Source: a virus. Taken from it: 21,558 nt of DNA. This document shows positions 1 through 6,412 of this stretch, piece by piece (position 1 is the stretch's first letter; each line of letters opens with the position of its first letter). Made by a program: the position numbers and the translations under genes. The notes below the pieces were generated by a model. The model worked only from the letters and a program-made list of their open reading frames with translations, searched no databases and was not told the DNA's origin. Where the stretch lies: positions 1 to 21,558 of IMG/VR virus record IMGVR_UViG_3300007541_000274; one strand, written 5' to 3'.

Positions 1-186
1 CATCACTGGGTAAATAGATTAGGTTACTATGTTGCTACCGTGCCATGGGACGATGAGTTTGACAGCTGTCTGCTATCTGTTGAAGAAGAGTGTGAGTGCT
101 ATGACGAAGAGAAGTTTGACTGGGGTGCTGACCCTGACTGCAAGATTTGTGAGGGTAACGGGACCGTAACGAGGTATGTTGACTAA
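1..186 (+). CDS. C-terminal part of a small cysteine-rich protein (5' end outside window)
   Basis: An open frame runs from base 1 to the TAA at 184-186 and gives 61 residues with no start codon in the window. The C-terminal half is acidic and carries a CxC pair followed by CKICEGNG, which resembles one half of a DnaJ-type CxxCxGxG zinc-binding repeat. The stop overlaps the ATG of the next gene (TAATG), so the two are probably co-translated. The function is not recognised. The zinc-binding suggestion rests only on cysteine spacing. Confidence 0.65.
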   Translation, partial: HHWVNRLGYYVATVPWDDEFDSCLLSVEEECECYDEEKFDWGADPDCKICEGNGTVTRYVD

Positions 187-602
187 TGGTTAATCTAATG
201 ATATCACGTAACAAAAACAAGGGTAAGACTATTATTGACTGGGACCTTAACGTGTACTGTCCAGAGCAATGGTATGGGGGTGAGTCTTACTGGGATCACG
301 ATCTATGGAAGATTAATGCCCGCATATATAGGGAGGGGCCAGGACTGAATCCTCTAGACACTGACTATACTATTACTCTGCTAGAAAAAGAAGCTAAGGC
401 CATTGGTCTTGTTGACTGGGCAAATAGTAGTATAGACAGCGATGACTCTTGGGACGACTGGCTTGACGCAGGCCTAGATGGCTTCATTGACCTATATCAC
501 TTTAATGAGCTATATAGGAGCAGGTGCACCGATAGAGTACTGGAGTTCCTGGACACACTACCTAGGTACCTCGAAGACGTACCTGATCGGATGATGTGGT
601 AA
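186..602 (+). CDS. hypothetical acidic protein, 138 aa
   Basis: The ATG at 186 overlaps the preceding stop (TAATG), which supports this start by translational coupling. The product is rich in Asp and Trp, with a DSDDSWDDW stretch about two thirds along, and has no signal peptide or membrane segment. No known family is recognised. It ends the first rightward pair, and a possible terminator hairpin follows at 620-668. Confidence 0.75.
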   Translation: MVNLMISRNKNKGKTIIDWDLNVYCPEQWYGGESYWDHDLWKINARIYREGPGLNPLDTDYTITLLEKEAKAIGLVDWANSSIDSDDSWDDWLDAGLDGFIDLYHFNELYRSRCTDRVLEFLDTLPRYLEDVPDRMMW

Positions 603-619
603 ATAATTTAAATAAACTT

Positions 620-668
620 GGTGGGGTTGAGGGTATTCCTACTTTCCCCTTGACCCTGCCACCTTTTT
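620..668 (+). terminator. possible intrinsic terminator
   Basis: GGTGG (620-624) pairs with CCACC (659-663), and an inner AGGGT (630-634) pairs with ACCCT (653-657). A run of five T follows at 664-668. The internal loops make the stem imperfect. The 3' arm also contains the -35 box of the next promoter, so the site may be a promoter overlapping a terminator, or only a promoter. Confidence 0.35.
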
Positions 669-678
669 GCTGTATAAT
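650..678 (+). promoter_or_regulatory. sigma70-type promoter for the 694 gene
   Basis: TTGACC (650-655), a 17-base spacer, then TATAAT (673-678). The predicted transcription start is near 685, only about 9 bases before the ATG at 694, so the AGGAG ribosome site lies at the extreme 5' end of the message. Confidence 0.75.
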
Positions 679-693
679 GACCATAGGAGAAGA

Positions 694-894
694 ATGAAGA
701 AATCAGAAGCCGAGAAGATAGCCGAGAAGATGCTCAACCTGACCAAAGACAGCACACTGGACTTGGAGCAGGTTGGAGTTTATCTTGCTCGTAGCCACCC
801 AGCCTACCTTACCAAAAGACTAGAATACATTCTTGAGGTAGCCAGAGATGAAAAGGAAGGAAAAGACCTTGTCCAATCCGACACACTTTTCTAA
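694..894 (+). CDS. hypothetical small protein, 66 aa
   Basis: ATG at 694 was chosen because AGGAG at 685-689 sits four bases upstream. A longer reading from TTG at 667 would start inside the promoter -10 box. The product is charged and mostly helical in appearance (KKSEAEKIAEKML near the N-terminus) with no recognisable catalytic motif. Its 3' end overlaps the next gene by 47 bases in another frame. Function unknown. Confidence 0.7.
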   Translation: MKKSEAEKIAEKMLNLTKDSTLDLEQVGVYLARSHPAYLTKRLEYILEVARDEKEGKDLVQSDTLF

Positions 895-1165
895 CAGGTG
901 TGAAATCCTAGCAGAGCTATGGATGAATTACCGAGATGATGAGCAGTTTGCTGATTTTATTGAATATAATGATTTGGGTTTGCCACTAGCATACATGCTA
1001 GCTAATGCCATCACCAAAGGAACAGATACCTCTGAGGCAATGGTAAATGAAACATGGGAGCTATTCCTACATGGTTTGGGAATTGTAGAAGATACTGGCT
1101 TTGAGACCCTGGACGAGATGTTTGATGAAACAGATATAGATGAGGACACAGACCTAGGCGACTAG
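848..1165 (+). CDS. conserved phage-type hypothetical protein, 105 aa
   Basis: The core segment around EYNDLGLPLAYML followed by an ETWELFL and a LGIVEDTGFETLDE stretch resembles a small acidic protein I recall from actinobacteriophages, with no established function. The C-terminus is strongly acidic. ATG 848 lies inside the preceding gene. In-frame TTG 869 and ATG 923 are alternatives, and the similarity appears to begin around residue 17 (CEILAELWMNY), so the true start is uncertain. Confidence 0.7.
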   Translation: MKRKEKTLSNPTHFSNRCEILAELWMNYRDDEQFADFIEYNDLGLPLAYMLANAITKGTDTSEAMVNETWELFLHGLGIVEDTGFETLDEMFDETDIDEDTDLGD

Positions 1166-1223
1166 GATCTGTGGCCGCACCACATCTTTGTCCATTTGTC
1201 AAGTCCTATCTTTATAACAATTT

Positions 1224-1242
1224 GATTACGAAGGATTACGAA
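1224..1242 (+). repeat. tandem pair of the ATTACGAA motif
   Basis: Two copies of GATTACGAA (1224-1232 and 1234-1242) stand one base apart in the intergenic region. The octamer ATTACGAA recurs on the plus strand at 1533, 1693, 3002, 6598, 6657, 7527, 7836, 12533 and 15903, and once on the minus strand (16375-16382). One-mismatch relatives include 9287 (ATTACGAC) and 10197 (GTTACGAA). Confidence 0.75.
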
Positions 1243-1256
1243 AAATCGTGGAATAT
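1225..1256 (+). repeat. composite repeat, copy 1
   Basis: ATTACGAAG, seven variable bases, then AAAAATCG. The same two blocks with the same seven-base spacing recur at 1533-1556, and GAA follows at the same offset in both. The two copies flank the 1303 gene. Confidence 0.55.
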
Positions 1257-1290
1257 CCTGGAAGTTATGATCAAATTATAGATAACTGTG

Positions 1291-1296
1291 TATAAT
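1291..1296 (+). promoter_or_regulatory. leaderless promoter -10 (TATAAT-N6-ATG)
   Basis: TATAAT at 1291-1296 is followed by six bases and then ATG at 1303. No convincing -35 box is visible at the usual distance. Confidence 0.7.
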
Positions 1297-1302
1297 ATAT
1301 AT

Positions 1303-1482
1303 ATGAGTCCAAGACATCAATTTAGAATGCATTATCCAGAAGAAGCTAGGAAGCTAGATGAAGGATATGCTGAGTTTGGTATTGTTGTTCTTAATAGTAT
1401 ATCCTATATAGTTAAAGATGTTATTGTTCCATTCTTTGTACCGTCCCTAAAGAAGACTAATAATCCTGACAAGGATAAATAG
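1303..1482 (+). CDS. hypothetical small protein, 59 aa, with a hydrophobic segment
   Basis: The start is set by the leaderless promoter: ATG 1303 lies six bases after TATAAT. A longer frame from GTG 1288 would translate the promoter itself as Tyr-Asn. The second half holds an amphipathic to hydrophobic stretch (roughly residues 24-48, including IVVLNSISYIVKDVIVPFFV), so weak membrane association is possible. The C-terminus is Lys/Asp-rich. No family is recognised. It stands alone before a long intergenic region. Confidence 0.6.
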   Translation: MSPRHQFRMHYPEEARKLDEGYAEFGIVVLNSISYIVKDVIVPFFVPSLKKTNNPDKDK

Positions 1483-1532
1483 ATCACGGTATCGCAGCCA
1501 TCCCTGGCTACATATATAGTAGTATATAATAC

Positions 1533-1565
1533 ATTACGAAGAACATAAAAAAATCGCTGAAATAT
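1533..1565 (+). repeat. composite repeat, copy 2
   Basis: ATTACGAAG (1533-1541) and AAAAATCG (1549-1556) repeat the block order and spacing of 1225-1248. This copy lies a few bases after a TATAAT at 1525-1530. Confidence 0.55.
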
Positions 1566-1637
1566 TTAATTATTATTTATTTTATGAAACTTATTTACAT
1601 TTTTTACATGTTTTTATATGTTATATAAACGTTATAT

Positions 1638-1666
1638 TTGACAAATATTTGGCTATCTGATATAAT
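1638..1666 (+). promoter_or_regulatory. full-consensus sigma70 promoter with extended -10
   Basis: TTGACA (1638-1643), 17 bases, TATAAT (1661-1666), preceded by TGA so that TGnTATAAT is also satisfied. The upstream 80 bases are almost pure A/T, as in an UP element. It is the strongest-looking promoter in the window, and its transcript runs toward the convergent oxygenase gene ending at 1860. Confidence 0.85.
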
Positions 1667-1669
1667 GCA

Positions 1670-1684
1670 GTCCCAATTTGGGAC
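1670..1684. promoter_or_regulatory. 15-bp palindromic operator over the start site
   Basis: GTCCCAATTTGGGAC is a perfect inverted repeat (7-base arms around one T) that begins four bases after the -10 box and covers the predicted +1 near 1673. That is a typical repressor position. In RNA it would also form a short 5' hairpin. Confidence 0.65.
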
Positions 1685-1689
1685 CCAAA

Positions 1690-1779
1690 ATGATTACGAA
1701 TCTTCTTAAAGATGTGTACCATTCTCCATATCTCTCCACTTTACTCCACTTTATGTACATTTATCTAAATAATCAGTAA
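1690..1779 (+). CDS. possible 29-aa peptide or start of a small RNA
   Basis: The first ATG after the strong promoter opens a 29-codon frame ending at TAA 1777-1779, with a hydrophobic, aromatic-rich C-terminal half. No Shine-Dalgarno sequence precedes it, and codons 2-4 overlap a GATTACGAA site. It may be a leader peptide, a regulatory RNA, or chance. Confidence 0.25.
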   Translation: MITNLLKDVYHSPYLSTLLHFMYIYLNNQ

Positions 1780-1859
1780 GATGTATTTCATTACGATGAG
1801 TCCAGAAATAGCTCTGAAAAGCTCTAGAATGGATTCTAAGGGGGGTATATATCTCTTCG

Positions 1860-2438
1860 CTAAATCAGGCTAGGTCCTATTTGATCTCTAGCTTTATTGG
1901 CTAAATCAAACATCGAATCAGTCATATTACTAGGCAAATGAGAGTTATCTATCTCGTTATTGGAGTCTACAAATCTAAAGAACATCATGCGTACAAACTC
2001 TCCTGGCTGAAACTCTTTTCTTGGTCTCCAATGTATGTTCTCATTAGGATTAAATATTAATGCTTCATTGTCTTCTATGTAGAATACTTCTTCATCTAAC
2101 CCTATACCCCATTTTGTATTGGACGATAGTTGGAAATTAACCAGAAGCTCGGTGTTGTCCCTATCAACATGTGGTGGCAAGTTGGGTTGTCCATATTTGA
2201 GGTTATACTCTACAGCATTTGCACCTTTCATCTCTAGCCTAGATCCAGTCAGGTGAGATATTTTATTAAACAAGGATTCATAATAAAAATGAAATGGTCC
2301 TATGCGATATGAGACTCTGCCTAGATTACTGTTTTCTGTAGGGCTTTCCATAACATCTTCTGATGCCTCGTCCATAGCATTATTAAGAACTAAGAGCTGT
2401 TCCTCTGAGAATATGTTATTGAGTCGAACTATTTCCAT
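1860..2438 (-). CDS. putative 2OG/Fe(II)-dependent oxygenase, 192 aa
   Basis: The product has the facial triad expected of the 2OG/Fe(II) dioxygenase superfamily: H90-V-D92 after a PPH turn, distal H136 in an NIHW segment, and R150 fourteen residues later as the likely 2-oxoglutarate carboxylate ligand. Length and order match small double-stranded beta-helix hydroxylases. The substrate is unknown. ATG 2438 lies six bases after TAAAAT (2450-2445), so it is predicted leaderless. It is transcribed divergently from the oxygenase at 2551, with possible operators between them, and converges on the transcript from the 1638 promoter. Confidence 0.75.
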   Translation of the reverse strand: MEIVRLNNIFSEEQLLVLNNAMDEASEDVMESPTENSNLGRVSYRIGPFHFYYESLFNKISHLTGSRLEMKGANAVEYNLKYGQPNLPPHVDRDNTELLVNFQLSSNTKWGIGLDEEVFYIEDNEALIFNPNENIHWRPRKEFQPGEFVRMMFFRFVDSNNEIDNSHLPSNMTDSMFDLANKARDQIGPSLI

Positions 2439-2444
2439 GTATAT

Positions 2445-2450
2445 ATTTTA
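2445..2450 (-). promoter_or_regulatory. leaderless promoter -10 (TAAAAT-N6-ATG)
   Basis: TAAAAT on the minus strand, six bases from ATG 2438. It is the only member of the leaderless set with a non-TATAAT hexamer. Confidence 0.6.
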
Positions 2451-2470
2451 TCACGTTAGCTAGAGAATAT

Positions 2471-2486
2471 TGCTACGTTAGTAGCA
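2471..2486. promoter_or_regulatory. inverted repeat in divergent promoter region
   Basis: TGCTAC-GTTA-GTAGCA forms 6-base arms around four bases and sits at the -35 distance from the leftward promoter. ACGTTAG recurs at 2453-2459. It is a candidate operator controlling the 1860-2438 gene. Confidence 0.4.
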
Positions 2487-2501
2487 TTGTACCTCTTATT
2501 T

Positions 2502-2528
2502 ACCGCCGAACTTTACACCGCCGAACTT
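2502..2528 (+). repeat. direct repeats ACCGCCGAACTT upstream of 2551 promoter
   Basis: ACCGCCGAACTT occurs at 2502-2513 and 2517-2528 (15-base period), and GCCGAACT occurs again at 2553-2560 over the start codon. The pair covers the -35 region of a promoter that lacks a -35 box, as expected for an activator or repressor site. Confidence 0.5.
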
Positions 2529-2538
2529 AAATTAATGT

Positions 2539-2544
2539 TATAAT
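2539..2544 (+). promoter_or_regulatory. leaderless promoter, extended -10
   Basis: TGTTATAAT with TATAAT at 2539-2544, then six bases and ATG 2551. Confidence 0.75.
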
Positions 2545-2550
2545 AGTTAA

Positions 2551-3312
2551 ATGCCGAACTATGAGCTATTAGAAATTCAAGACCCCGACAAGCTAAATAA
2601 GCTCAAGGCTGAGTGGGAGCCCAAGAAAGAGTATATTGAGAAAGATTTATGGGTCATCAGAAACTTTTTAACTGATGAAGAATTTGAGTGGCTTGATGCT
2701 CAGGCCAGGGACCCTGAAGGATGGTATCCTACAATGAGATCTGCATATGGCAATAACACAATGAATAAATTTTTGGGATATGTCCCTCAATACGGAGATG
2801 ATGGGGTCATGCTTCCTCCCCACCCCAGTATCAATCCTAAATTTGAAAAACCAGATTTTTTTCGAGATATCGAAGACAGGCTAGAAGCAGTTTTGCCAAA
2901 ATTCTTTTCTGGAGGCGGAGCCTTTCAATCACTATTTGAAGTGCCAGATGATCAAATCATTAAAGAGCTTGGCAAGAATGTTGACTACGCTATAAACTGG
3001 CATTACGAAAGAGATGATGAGGATTCAGAAGAAGACCAAAAGAGGGTATCTTTTACAGGAGTTAGTGCCGAAGCAAAGATTACAGGTTCTTTTAATATTT
3101 ATATTAATGATGATTTTGATGGCGGAATTCTTGAATTTCAAAACAAGCCTTACAAAATTAAGCCAGAACCTGGAATGCTAATTAACATACCCTTATATAA
3201 AGAATTTGAACACAGGGTAACAAAAGTTACTAACGGAAATAGGCACACAATTTACGGAAGATGCTGGGACAGCTTAGAGGGTTCGCACCTATCTTCCAGA
3301 GAGGACTGCTAA
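2551..3312 (+). CDS. putative 2OG/Fe(II) oxygenase with unusual HxE triad, 253 aa
   Basis: The C-terminal half has the order of a 2OG/Fe(II) oxygenase: a WHYERD segment (H151, E153, D155), a FNIYINDDFDGG strand-turn typical of P4H-like proteins, H221 and R231 ten residues on. The usual HxD reads H151-x-E153 here, although D155 could serve. The N-terminal third (DLWVIRNFLTDEEFEWL) matches the usual start of this fold. The first ATG after an extended -10 makes it leaderless. A small zinc-finger-like gene follows two bases after the stop. Catalytic competence is uncertain. The substrate is unknown. Confidence 0.7.
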   Translation: MPNYELLEIQDPDKLNKLKAEWEPKKEYIEKDLWVIRNFLTDEEFEWLDAQARDPEGWYPTMRSAYGNNTMNKFLGYVPQYGDDGVMLPPHPSINPKFEKPDFFRDIEDRLEAVLPKFFSGGGAFQSLFEVPDDQIIKELGKNVDYAINWHYERDDEDSEEDQKRVSFTGVSAEAKITGSFNIYINDDFDGGILEFQNKPYKIKPEPGMLINIPLYKEFEHRVTKVTNGNRHTIYGRCWDSLEGSHLSSREDC

Positions 3313-3314
3313 TT

Positions 3315-3494
3315 ATGAGTCTTGATGAGTCAGCAAACAGAAATATCGAGCTAATTAAAAAAATGAGAGAGAACCCTTGCCCTGAGGGAGACCACGAATA
3401 CACAGATCATATATTTGCTACAGATTCTATGGGAATAATGATGCATGTTATATGCAGCAAATGCTTAGATATGCAGGGATGGATTTATAGATAA
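3315..3494 (+). CDS. small putative zinc-binding protein, 59 aa
   Basis: ATG 3315 follows the oxygenase stop by two bases, with GAGG further upstream. A longer in-frame start at 3261 would lie deep in the oxygenase gene and is less likely. A CPxxxH segment near residue 20 and a CSKC pair near residue 49 could bind one metal ion. The 3' end overlaps the convergent oxygenase gene by 30 bases (3465-3494). Function unknown. Confidence 0.65.
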   Translation: MSLDESANRNIELIKKMRENPCPEGDHEYTDHIFATDSMGIMMHVICSKCLDMQGWIYR

Positions 3495-3998
3495 TTTCTG
3501 ATGAGTGTCTATGTCCAAAACAATTTGGTATCTGCTATCTTCAGATTCATTAATAAACCAGTGTGGTGCATAATGCTCTATCCAAAACAGGTCTCCCGAT
3601 TTTGGATGAATAATGTCTTTATTAATTTCAACCCTCATTTTTGACTTATTTAAGAAAAGCACAAACCTCAGCGTGCCCCAGGGATTGTCAATTCTACTAA
3701 CATAATCTTTAATAAACCTGTTATGACCAATTTCTGGGTCATAAACGTTATACTGGTCATAGTCTGCATGAACTACCCCAGGAAAATCGTAGTCAGCCTT
3801 AGAAACCTGAACTCTGCTTTCTCCAATGTTTGCTAGAAATTTTGTAGCAACATCTGCTAAGTCTTTAACTTCGGCGGGCCACTCAGAAAATGACAAAGAG
3901 TAGTACCCAGGCTCTGATTCATTCCACGTGATCGTTTTTTCAAGAGCCTGCACTGCTTCAAAAGAATCAAAACTAGACATTAACTTCCAGTAAGACAC
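3465..3998 (-). CDS. putative 2OG/Fe(II) oxygenase, 177 aa
   Basis: The triad is clear: H77-A-D79 in a VVHADYDQYN segment, H146 in APHWF and R156 ten residues later. The layout is closer to the aspartyl/asparaginyl hydroxylase-like or small phage oxygenases than to the P4H-like trio at 11-13 kb. The start is GTG 3998, whose G is also the last base of the methyltransferase stop (TAGTG). GGAGAG lies just upstream, which supports it over the internal ATG. Co-translation with the methyltransferase suggests a shared substrate or pathway. Confidence 0.75.
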   Translation of the reverse strand: MSYWKLMSSFDSFEAVQALEKTITWNESEPGYYSLSFSEWPAEVKDLADVATKFLANIGESRVQVSKADYDFPGVVHADYDQYNVYDPEIGHNRFIKDYVSRIDNPWGTLRFVLFLNKSKMRVEINKDIIHPKSGDLFWIEHYAPHWFINESEDSRYQIVLDIDTHQKLSINPSLHI

Positions 3999-4615
3999 TA
4001 ATCTCTCCAGTTGCTATTTAGATTAAAAAAGTTTTTGTAGTTTTGAAATGGCACAACATTCGGGTCCACCCACCAATCTTCATGGGGTAGTTTAGCAACA
4101 AGAGCATACCCAAAGGAGTCTAGTATTCTTCTTGATACGTCTCGTATCCAATCATTTTTAAAGTTTTGAATTAGGTTGTGCTCAAATGTAATAACCGAAA
4201 ACCTATACGTGTTTAACGGAACTGCAATAAGTGCTCTAAGACATCTTTCGTTGTCGCCGTCTTGACCTCTGTGATCATAACTATCTTCTATATCTAATTG
4301 TAAAAAATCAATTTGATTTGGAAAGCCCTGCTCTTTAAAATAATTGGCATAATCAAACGTTTGTGCATCTTGTAGTAAACATGGGTTAGAACGCAAGCTA
4401 TTAAACTCATTTACGAATGCTTCATCAATATCAAAAGAAACACCGTGCCACCCATGGTCTTTTTCTAAAACATAAGAGTTGTTGCCATCTTTATAGTGTC
4501 CAGCTCCTATTTCCACATAATATCTTGGACCAGAGCTTAGGTCTTGAGTGGTGGATAAAATATCTAAAACAAAGCTGGTTACTGTATGGTCTGGGTTAAA
4601 GGAGTTTTCTGTCAT
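3998..4615 (-). CDS. FkbM-like SAM-dependent methyltransferase, 205 aa
   Basis: The N-terminal half shows SAM-binding motif I (YYVEIGAGHYKDG, around residues 32-44), then a KDHGWHGVSFDID segment whose acidic end would bind the ribose, and a later FLQLDIED motif. This pattern is typical of FkbM-family O-methyltransferases, which often act on sugars or glycan-linked groups. The start is ATG 4615, six bases after TATAAT, so it is predicted leaderless. It overlaps the downstream oxygenase by one base and follows a GT61-like gene, which fits a glycan or hydroxyl-group modification role. The substrate is inferred only from context. Confidence 0.7.
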   Translation of the reverse strand: MTENSFNPDHTVTSFVLDILSTTQDLSSGPRYYVEIGAGHYKDGNNSYVLEKDHGWHGVSFDIDEAFVNEFNSLRSNPCLLQDAQTFDYANYFKEQGFPNQIDFLQLDIEDSYDHRGQDGDNERCLRALIAVPLNTYRFSVITFEHNLIQNFKNDWIRDVSRRILDSFGYALVAKLPHEDWWVDPNVVPFQNYKNFFNLNSNWRD

Positions 4616-4621
4616 AATACT

Positions 4622-4627
4622 ATTATA
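4622..4627 (-). promoter_or_regulatory. leaderless promoter, extended -10
   Basis: TGATATAAT on the minus strand (hexamer 4627-4622), six bases before ATG 4615, in the 24-base gap after the GT61-like gene. Confidence 0.75.
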
Positions 4628-4639
4628 TCACGCAGAAGA

Positions 4640-5551
4640 CTATGATGCTGAAGCAATGCTTCTTATTTTTTGAATAATTAAATTAATATTTCTAGTATTG
4701 GGATACTCACGATAATCTAGCAAGTGATGCACGTTAGGGCTGACCATATCCATAGCATCGTGGTAGTTTGGTAACGGCCAGGCAGTGTCTGTGTTTATCA
4801 AAAATACTTCACAGTCTTCTCTAACAATAAATGCATTTGCAACTGAGGCTCCGACAAAAACAACCAGTCGCTTAGCATTAGCAACAGCCTCTAACTGCTC
4901 TTGAAACGAAGTCTCTCTATAATCAAGAACAACAAAGTCTTTAAACTCAGACTTAATTAATTCGTACTCTTCTTCAGTTAAATATCTGCTAGTTTTCTCC
5001 AGATCATCCAAAGTCTTTGGGCCACCGCTTGACATTATCTTGTCATATACTTCATTAACTTCTTCAGCCTTTCCGTCTCTTGAAACAAAGATATCTAGCC
5101 TATTGTCATCATTCTTGGAAATATTTGACAAGAAAAAGTGTCTTAGGTGTGGTATAACAAGGCTTAAATATTCATTATCTTGTAAAAGATCTTTCAGGTC
5201 ATTGTCTATTAGGTGATAAAAGTTAAAAAGTCTATTTGATATTACAGTTATGTTTTCAATATCTATGTGTCCATAGTCTGACAGCTTGATAGACGTATGC
5301 TCATAGTTTGCTTTAATTTTTTCTAAGCACCAGGTTGCGTATTCGGAAGAGTGGGTGCCTGGTTCTTGCTCAATAATAAGTAATTTTAAGTTTGGTATGG
5401 CACTTTTGAGATAAAGAAACTGCCCAATCTGATCTACCATAAAGTGGTAGTAAGTTTGCTCTTCAGCATTTATAATAAAGTAGTTTCCTTTTAGGCTAAG
5501 AGAGCTGTCCCCGCTTAAGCCTGGAATTGATACTTCGCTATACCTCTTCAA
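4640..5551 (-). CDS. GT61-like (DUF563) glycosyltransferase, 303 aa
   Basis: The protein carries the [FLY]YH..xD..[GA]QxLxL[KR] motif shared by all four GT61-like proteins here (YYHFMVDQIGQFLYLK, residues 34-49). Later come a VSRDGK segment, a YLTEEEYELIK helix and a C-terminal VGASVANAF loop. GT61 enzymes transfer sugars to proteins or polysaccharides. The donor is unknown. No ATG is suitable, so TTG 5551 is used with AGGA at good distance upstream, giving a 14-base overlap with the 57-residue gene. This copy has no fused N-terminal domain and belongs with the 16570 gene by its GA..xNA C-terminal motif. Confidence 0.7.
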   Translation of the reverse strand: MKRYSEVSIPGLSGDSSLSLKGNYFIINAEEQTYYHFMVDQIGQFLYLKSAIPNLKLLIIEQEPGTHSSEYATWCLEKIKANYEHTSIKLSDYGHIDIENITVISNRLFNFYHLIDNDLKDLLQDNEYLSLVIPHLRHFFLSNISKNDDNRLDIFVSRDGKAEEVNEVYDKIMSSGGPKTLDDLEKTSRYLTEEEYELIKSEFKDFVVLDYRETSFQEQLEAVANAKRLVVFVGASVANAFIVREDCEVFLINTDTAWPLPNYHDAMDMVSPNVHHLLDYREYPNTRNINLIIQKIRSIASAS

Positions 5552-5711
5552 CTTCTGTTTCCTCGTGAGTGTTTAGTGCCCTCTGCACCCCAGCAATGTA
5601 CCCAGCCTGCCAGGCCAGGATTGCTTTTTCATTTGTGTCAGAAGGTGCTTTTGCCATCCAGGTTTGTAGGTCTTGCACAGCATGACTAACAATCTTTTGT
5701 TCGATATCCAT
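5538..5711 (-). CDS. hypothetical small protein, 57 aa
   Basis: ATG 5711 was chosen over ATG 5735 because AAGGAGGTG stands immediately upstream and the A of the ATG is the last base of the previous TAA (TAATG). A helical AWQAGYIAGVQRAL segment and an acidic tail are visible. No family is recognised. The gene links the GT61-like gene to a chain of small overlapping genes upstream. Confidence 0.7.
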   Translation of the reverse strand: MDIEQKIVSHAVQDLQTWMAKAPSDTNEKAILAWQAGYIAGVQRALNTHEETEVEEV

Positions 5712-5914
5712 TAAAACACCTCCTTCATGGAACATTCTAGGTGTAGTTCTGCAAATCGTCTTTCAACAATCCTAGTCGCTTTCTCGATGTCCGTTACCTT
5801 GGGTACCCAGACAATTCCGTCATCGCATACAACACATCTTTTAATAACGGTTGTTCCAGACGGCGAGACCTCTACTTGCAGCCCGTATTCTTTTTCTATT
5901 TTATCAGGATTCAT
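5711..5914 (-). CDS. hypothetical small protein, 67 aa
   Basis: ATG 5914 lies inside the end of the HExxH gene (11-base overlap). The stop is shared with the next start. A CVVCDDG pair near residue 27 and a later Cys could bind metal, but there is no second full pair. Function unknown. Confidence 0.65.
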   Translation of the reverse strand: MNPDKIEKEYGLQVEVSPSGTTVIKRCVVCDDGIVWVPKVTDIEKATRIVERRFAELHLECSMKEVF

Positions 5915-6248
5915 CTTTGATCCAATCTATTAGCTCTGGATTATCGTTAATAATCATTAATATTGCGTTTTCATAAATTCCAATAAAGTAATGTTCCCAG
6001 TCCTCGAAATCTGCCCTTCTTTTTGGTCTATTATTGTCAAATACCATTCTAGCAGCATGAAGGACTTCATGCAACAAGGTCACTCTTTGCTTAGATAGGC
6101 TAATATCACTTGCAACAACAATCAAATTCCCCTGGTCAAGGGTGTACCCATGCGAACCATCATTAAGCATGCCATCATTGTCTGTCTTACGAAACTCAAT
6201 CTTAAAGGTCTGAGGACCTATTTTGACCTTGCTTGGCTTACTCGTCAT
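5904..6248 (-). CDS. small HExxH putative metallopeptidase, 114 aa
   Basis: The signature LLHEVLHAA (H60-E61-x-x-H64) marks a zincin-type active site. Before it, KVKIGPQTFKIEF and a GYTLDQGNLIVVASD stretch follow the order of small phage HExxH proteins, where a beta-rich N-terminus precedes the metal helix. These are common in phages and have no assigned substrate. ATG 6248 was chosen over ATG 6269 because a separate small gene ends at 6251 and GGAAG is well placed. No signal peptide, so it is probably cytoplasmic. Confidence 0.7.
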   Translation of the reverse strand: MTSKPSKVKIGPQTFKIEFRKTDNDGMLNDGSHGYTLDQGNLIVVASDISLSKQRVTLLHEVLHAARMVFDNNRPKRRADFEDWEHYFIGIYENAILMIINDNPELIDWIKDES

Positions 6249-6250
6249 AG

Positions 6251-6412
6251 TTACTTCCAATCTTTCCATGCTCCACGATTTCTAAACCACACAAATACAT
6301 GGGTGCCAAAGTAAATATCTAAAGTTATTCTTTCAGGATGTGCGTATAGTGCAATGCCATAACGAACTTCGGGGTCCCACTCTTTATTGTTATAGTGCCT
6401 ATACTGCAGCAT
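6251..6412 (-). CDS. hypothetical protein, 53 aa
   Basis: ATG 6412 to TAA 6251-6253 fills the gap between the HExxH gene (2 bases away) and the 71-residue gene (14-base overlap), with GGGAAGAG before the start. The product is rich in aromatic residues, with a FGTHVFVWFRNRGAWKDW tail. It is unlike random sequence but matches no family I recognise. Confidence 0.65.
   Translation of the reverse strand: MLQYRHYNNKEWDPEVRYGIALYAHPERITLDIYFGTHVFVWFRNRGAWKDWK

Larger units (their letters stand above)
1483..1859. other. 377-base intergenic control region
   Basis: The stretch holds copy 2 of the composite repeat (1533-1556), a very AT-rich tract (about 1557-1637), a full-consensus rightward promoter (1638-1666), a palindrome over its start site (1670-1684), a 29-codon open frame, ATTACGA-type sites at 1533, 1693 and 1790, and a short inverted repeat TAGAAT/ATTCTA near 1827-1840. 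No convincing longer gene was seen on either strand. The AT-rich tract could be an UP element or part of an unwinding region. Neither is shown. Confidence 0.6.

Noticed and set aside
1288-1303. Upstream in-frame starts that give M-Y-N-x-x-M N-termini (also near 11822 and 13446)
   Set aside because: Tyr-Asn is the translation of TATAAT itself. The start codon would lie upstream of or inside the -10 box and be absent from the transcript, so the ATG six bases after the hexamer was used.
1496-1509. AGCCA-TCCC-TGGCT hairpin as a terminator for the 1303 gene
   Set aside because: Only five pairs and no T run follows. Too weak to annotate.
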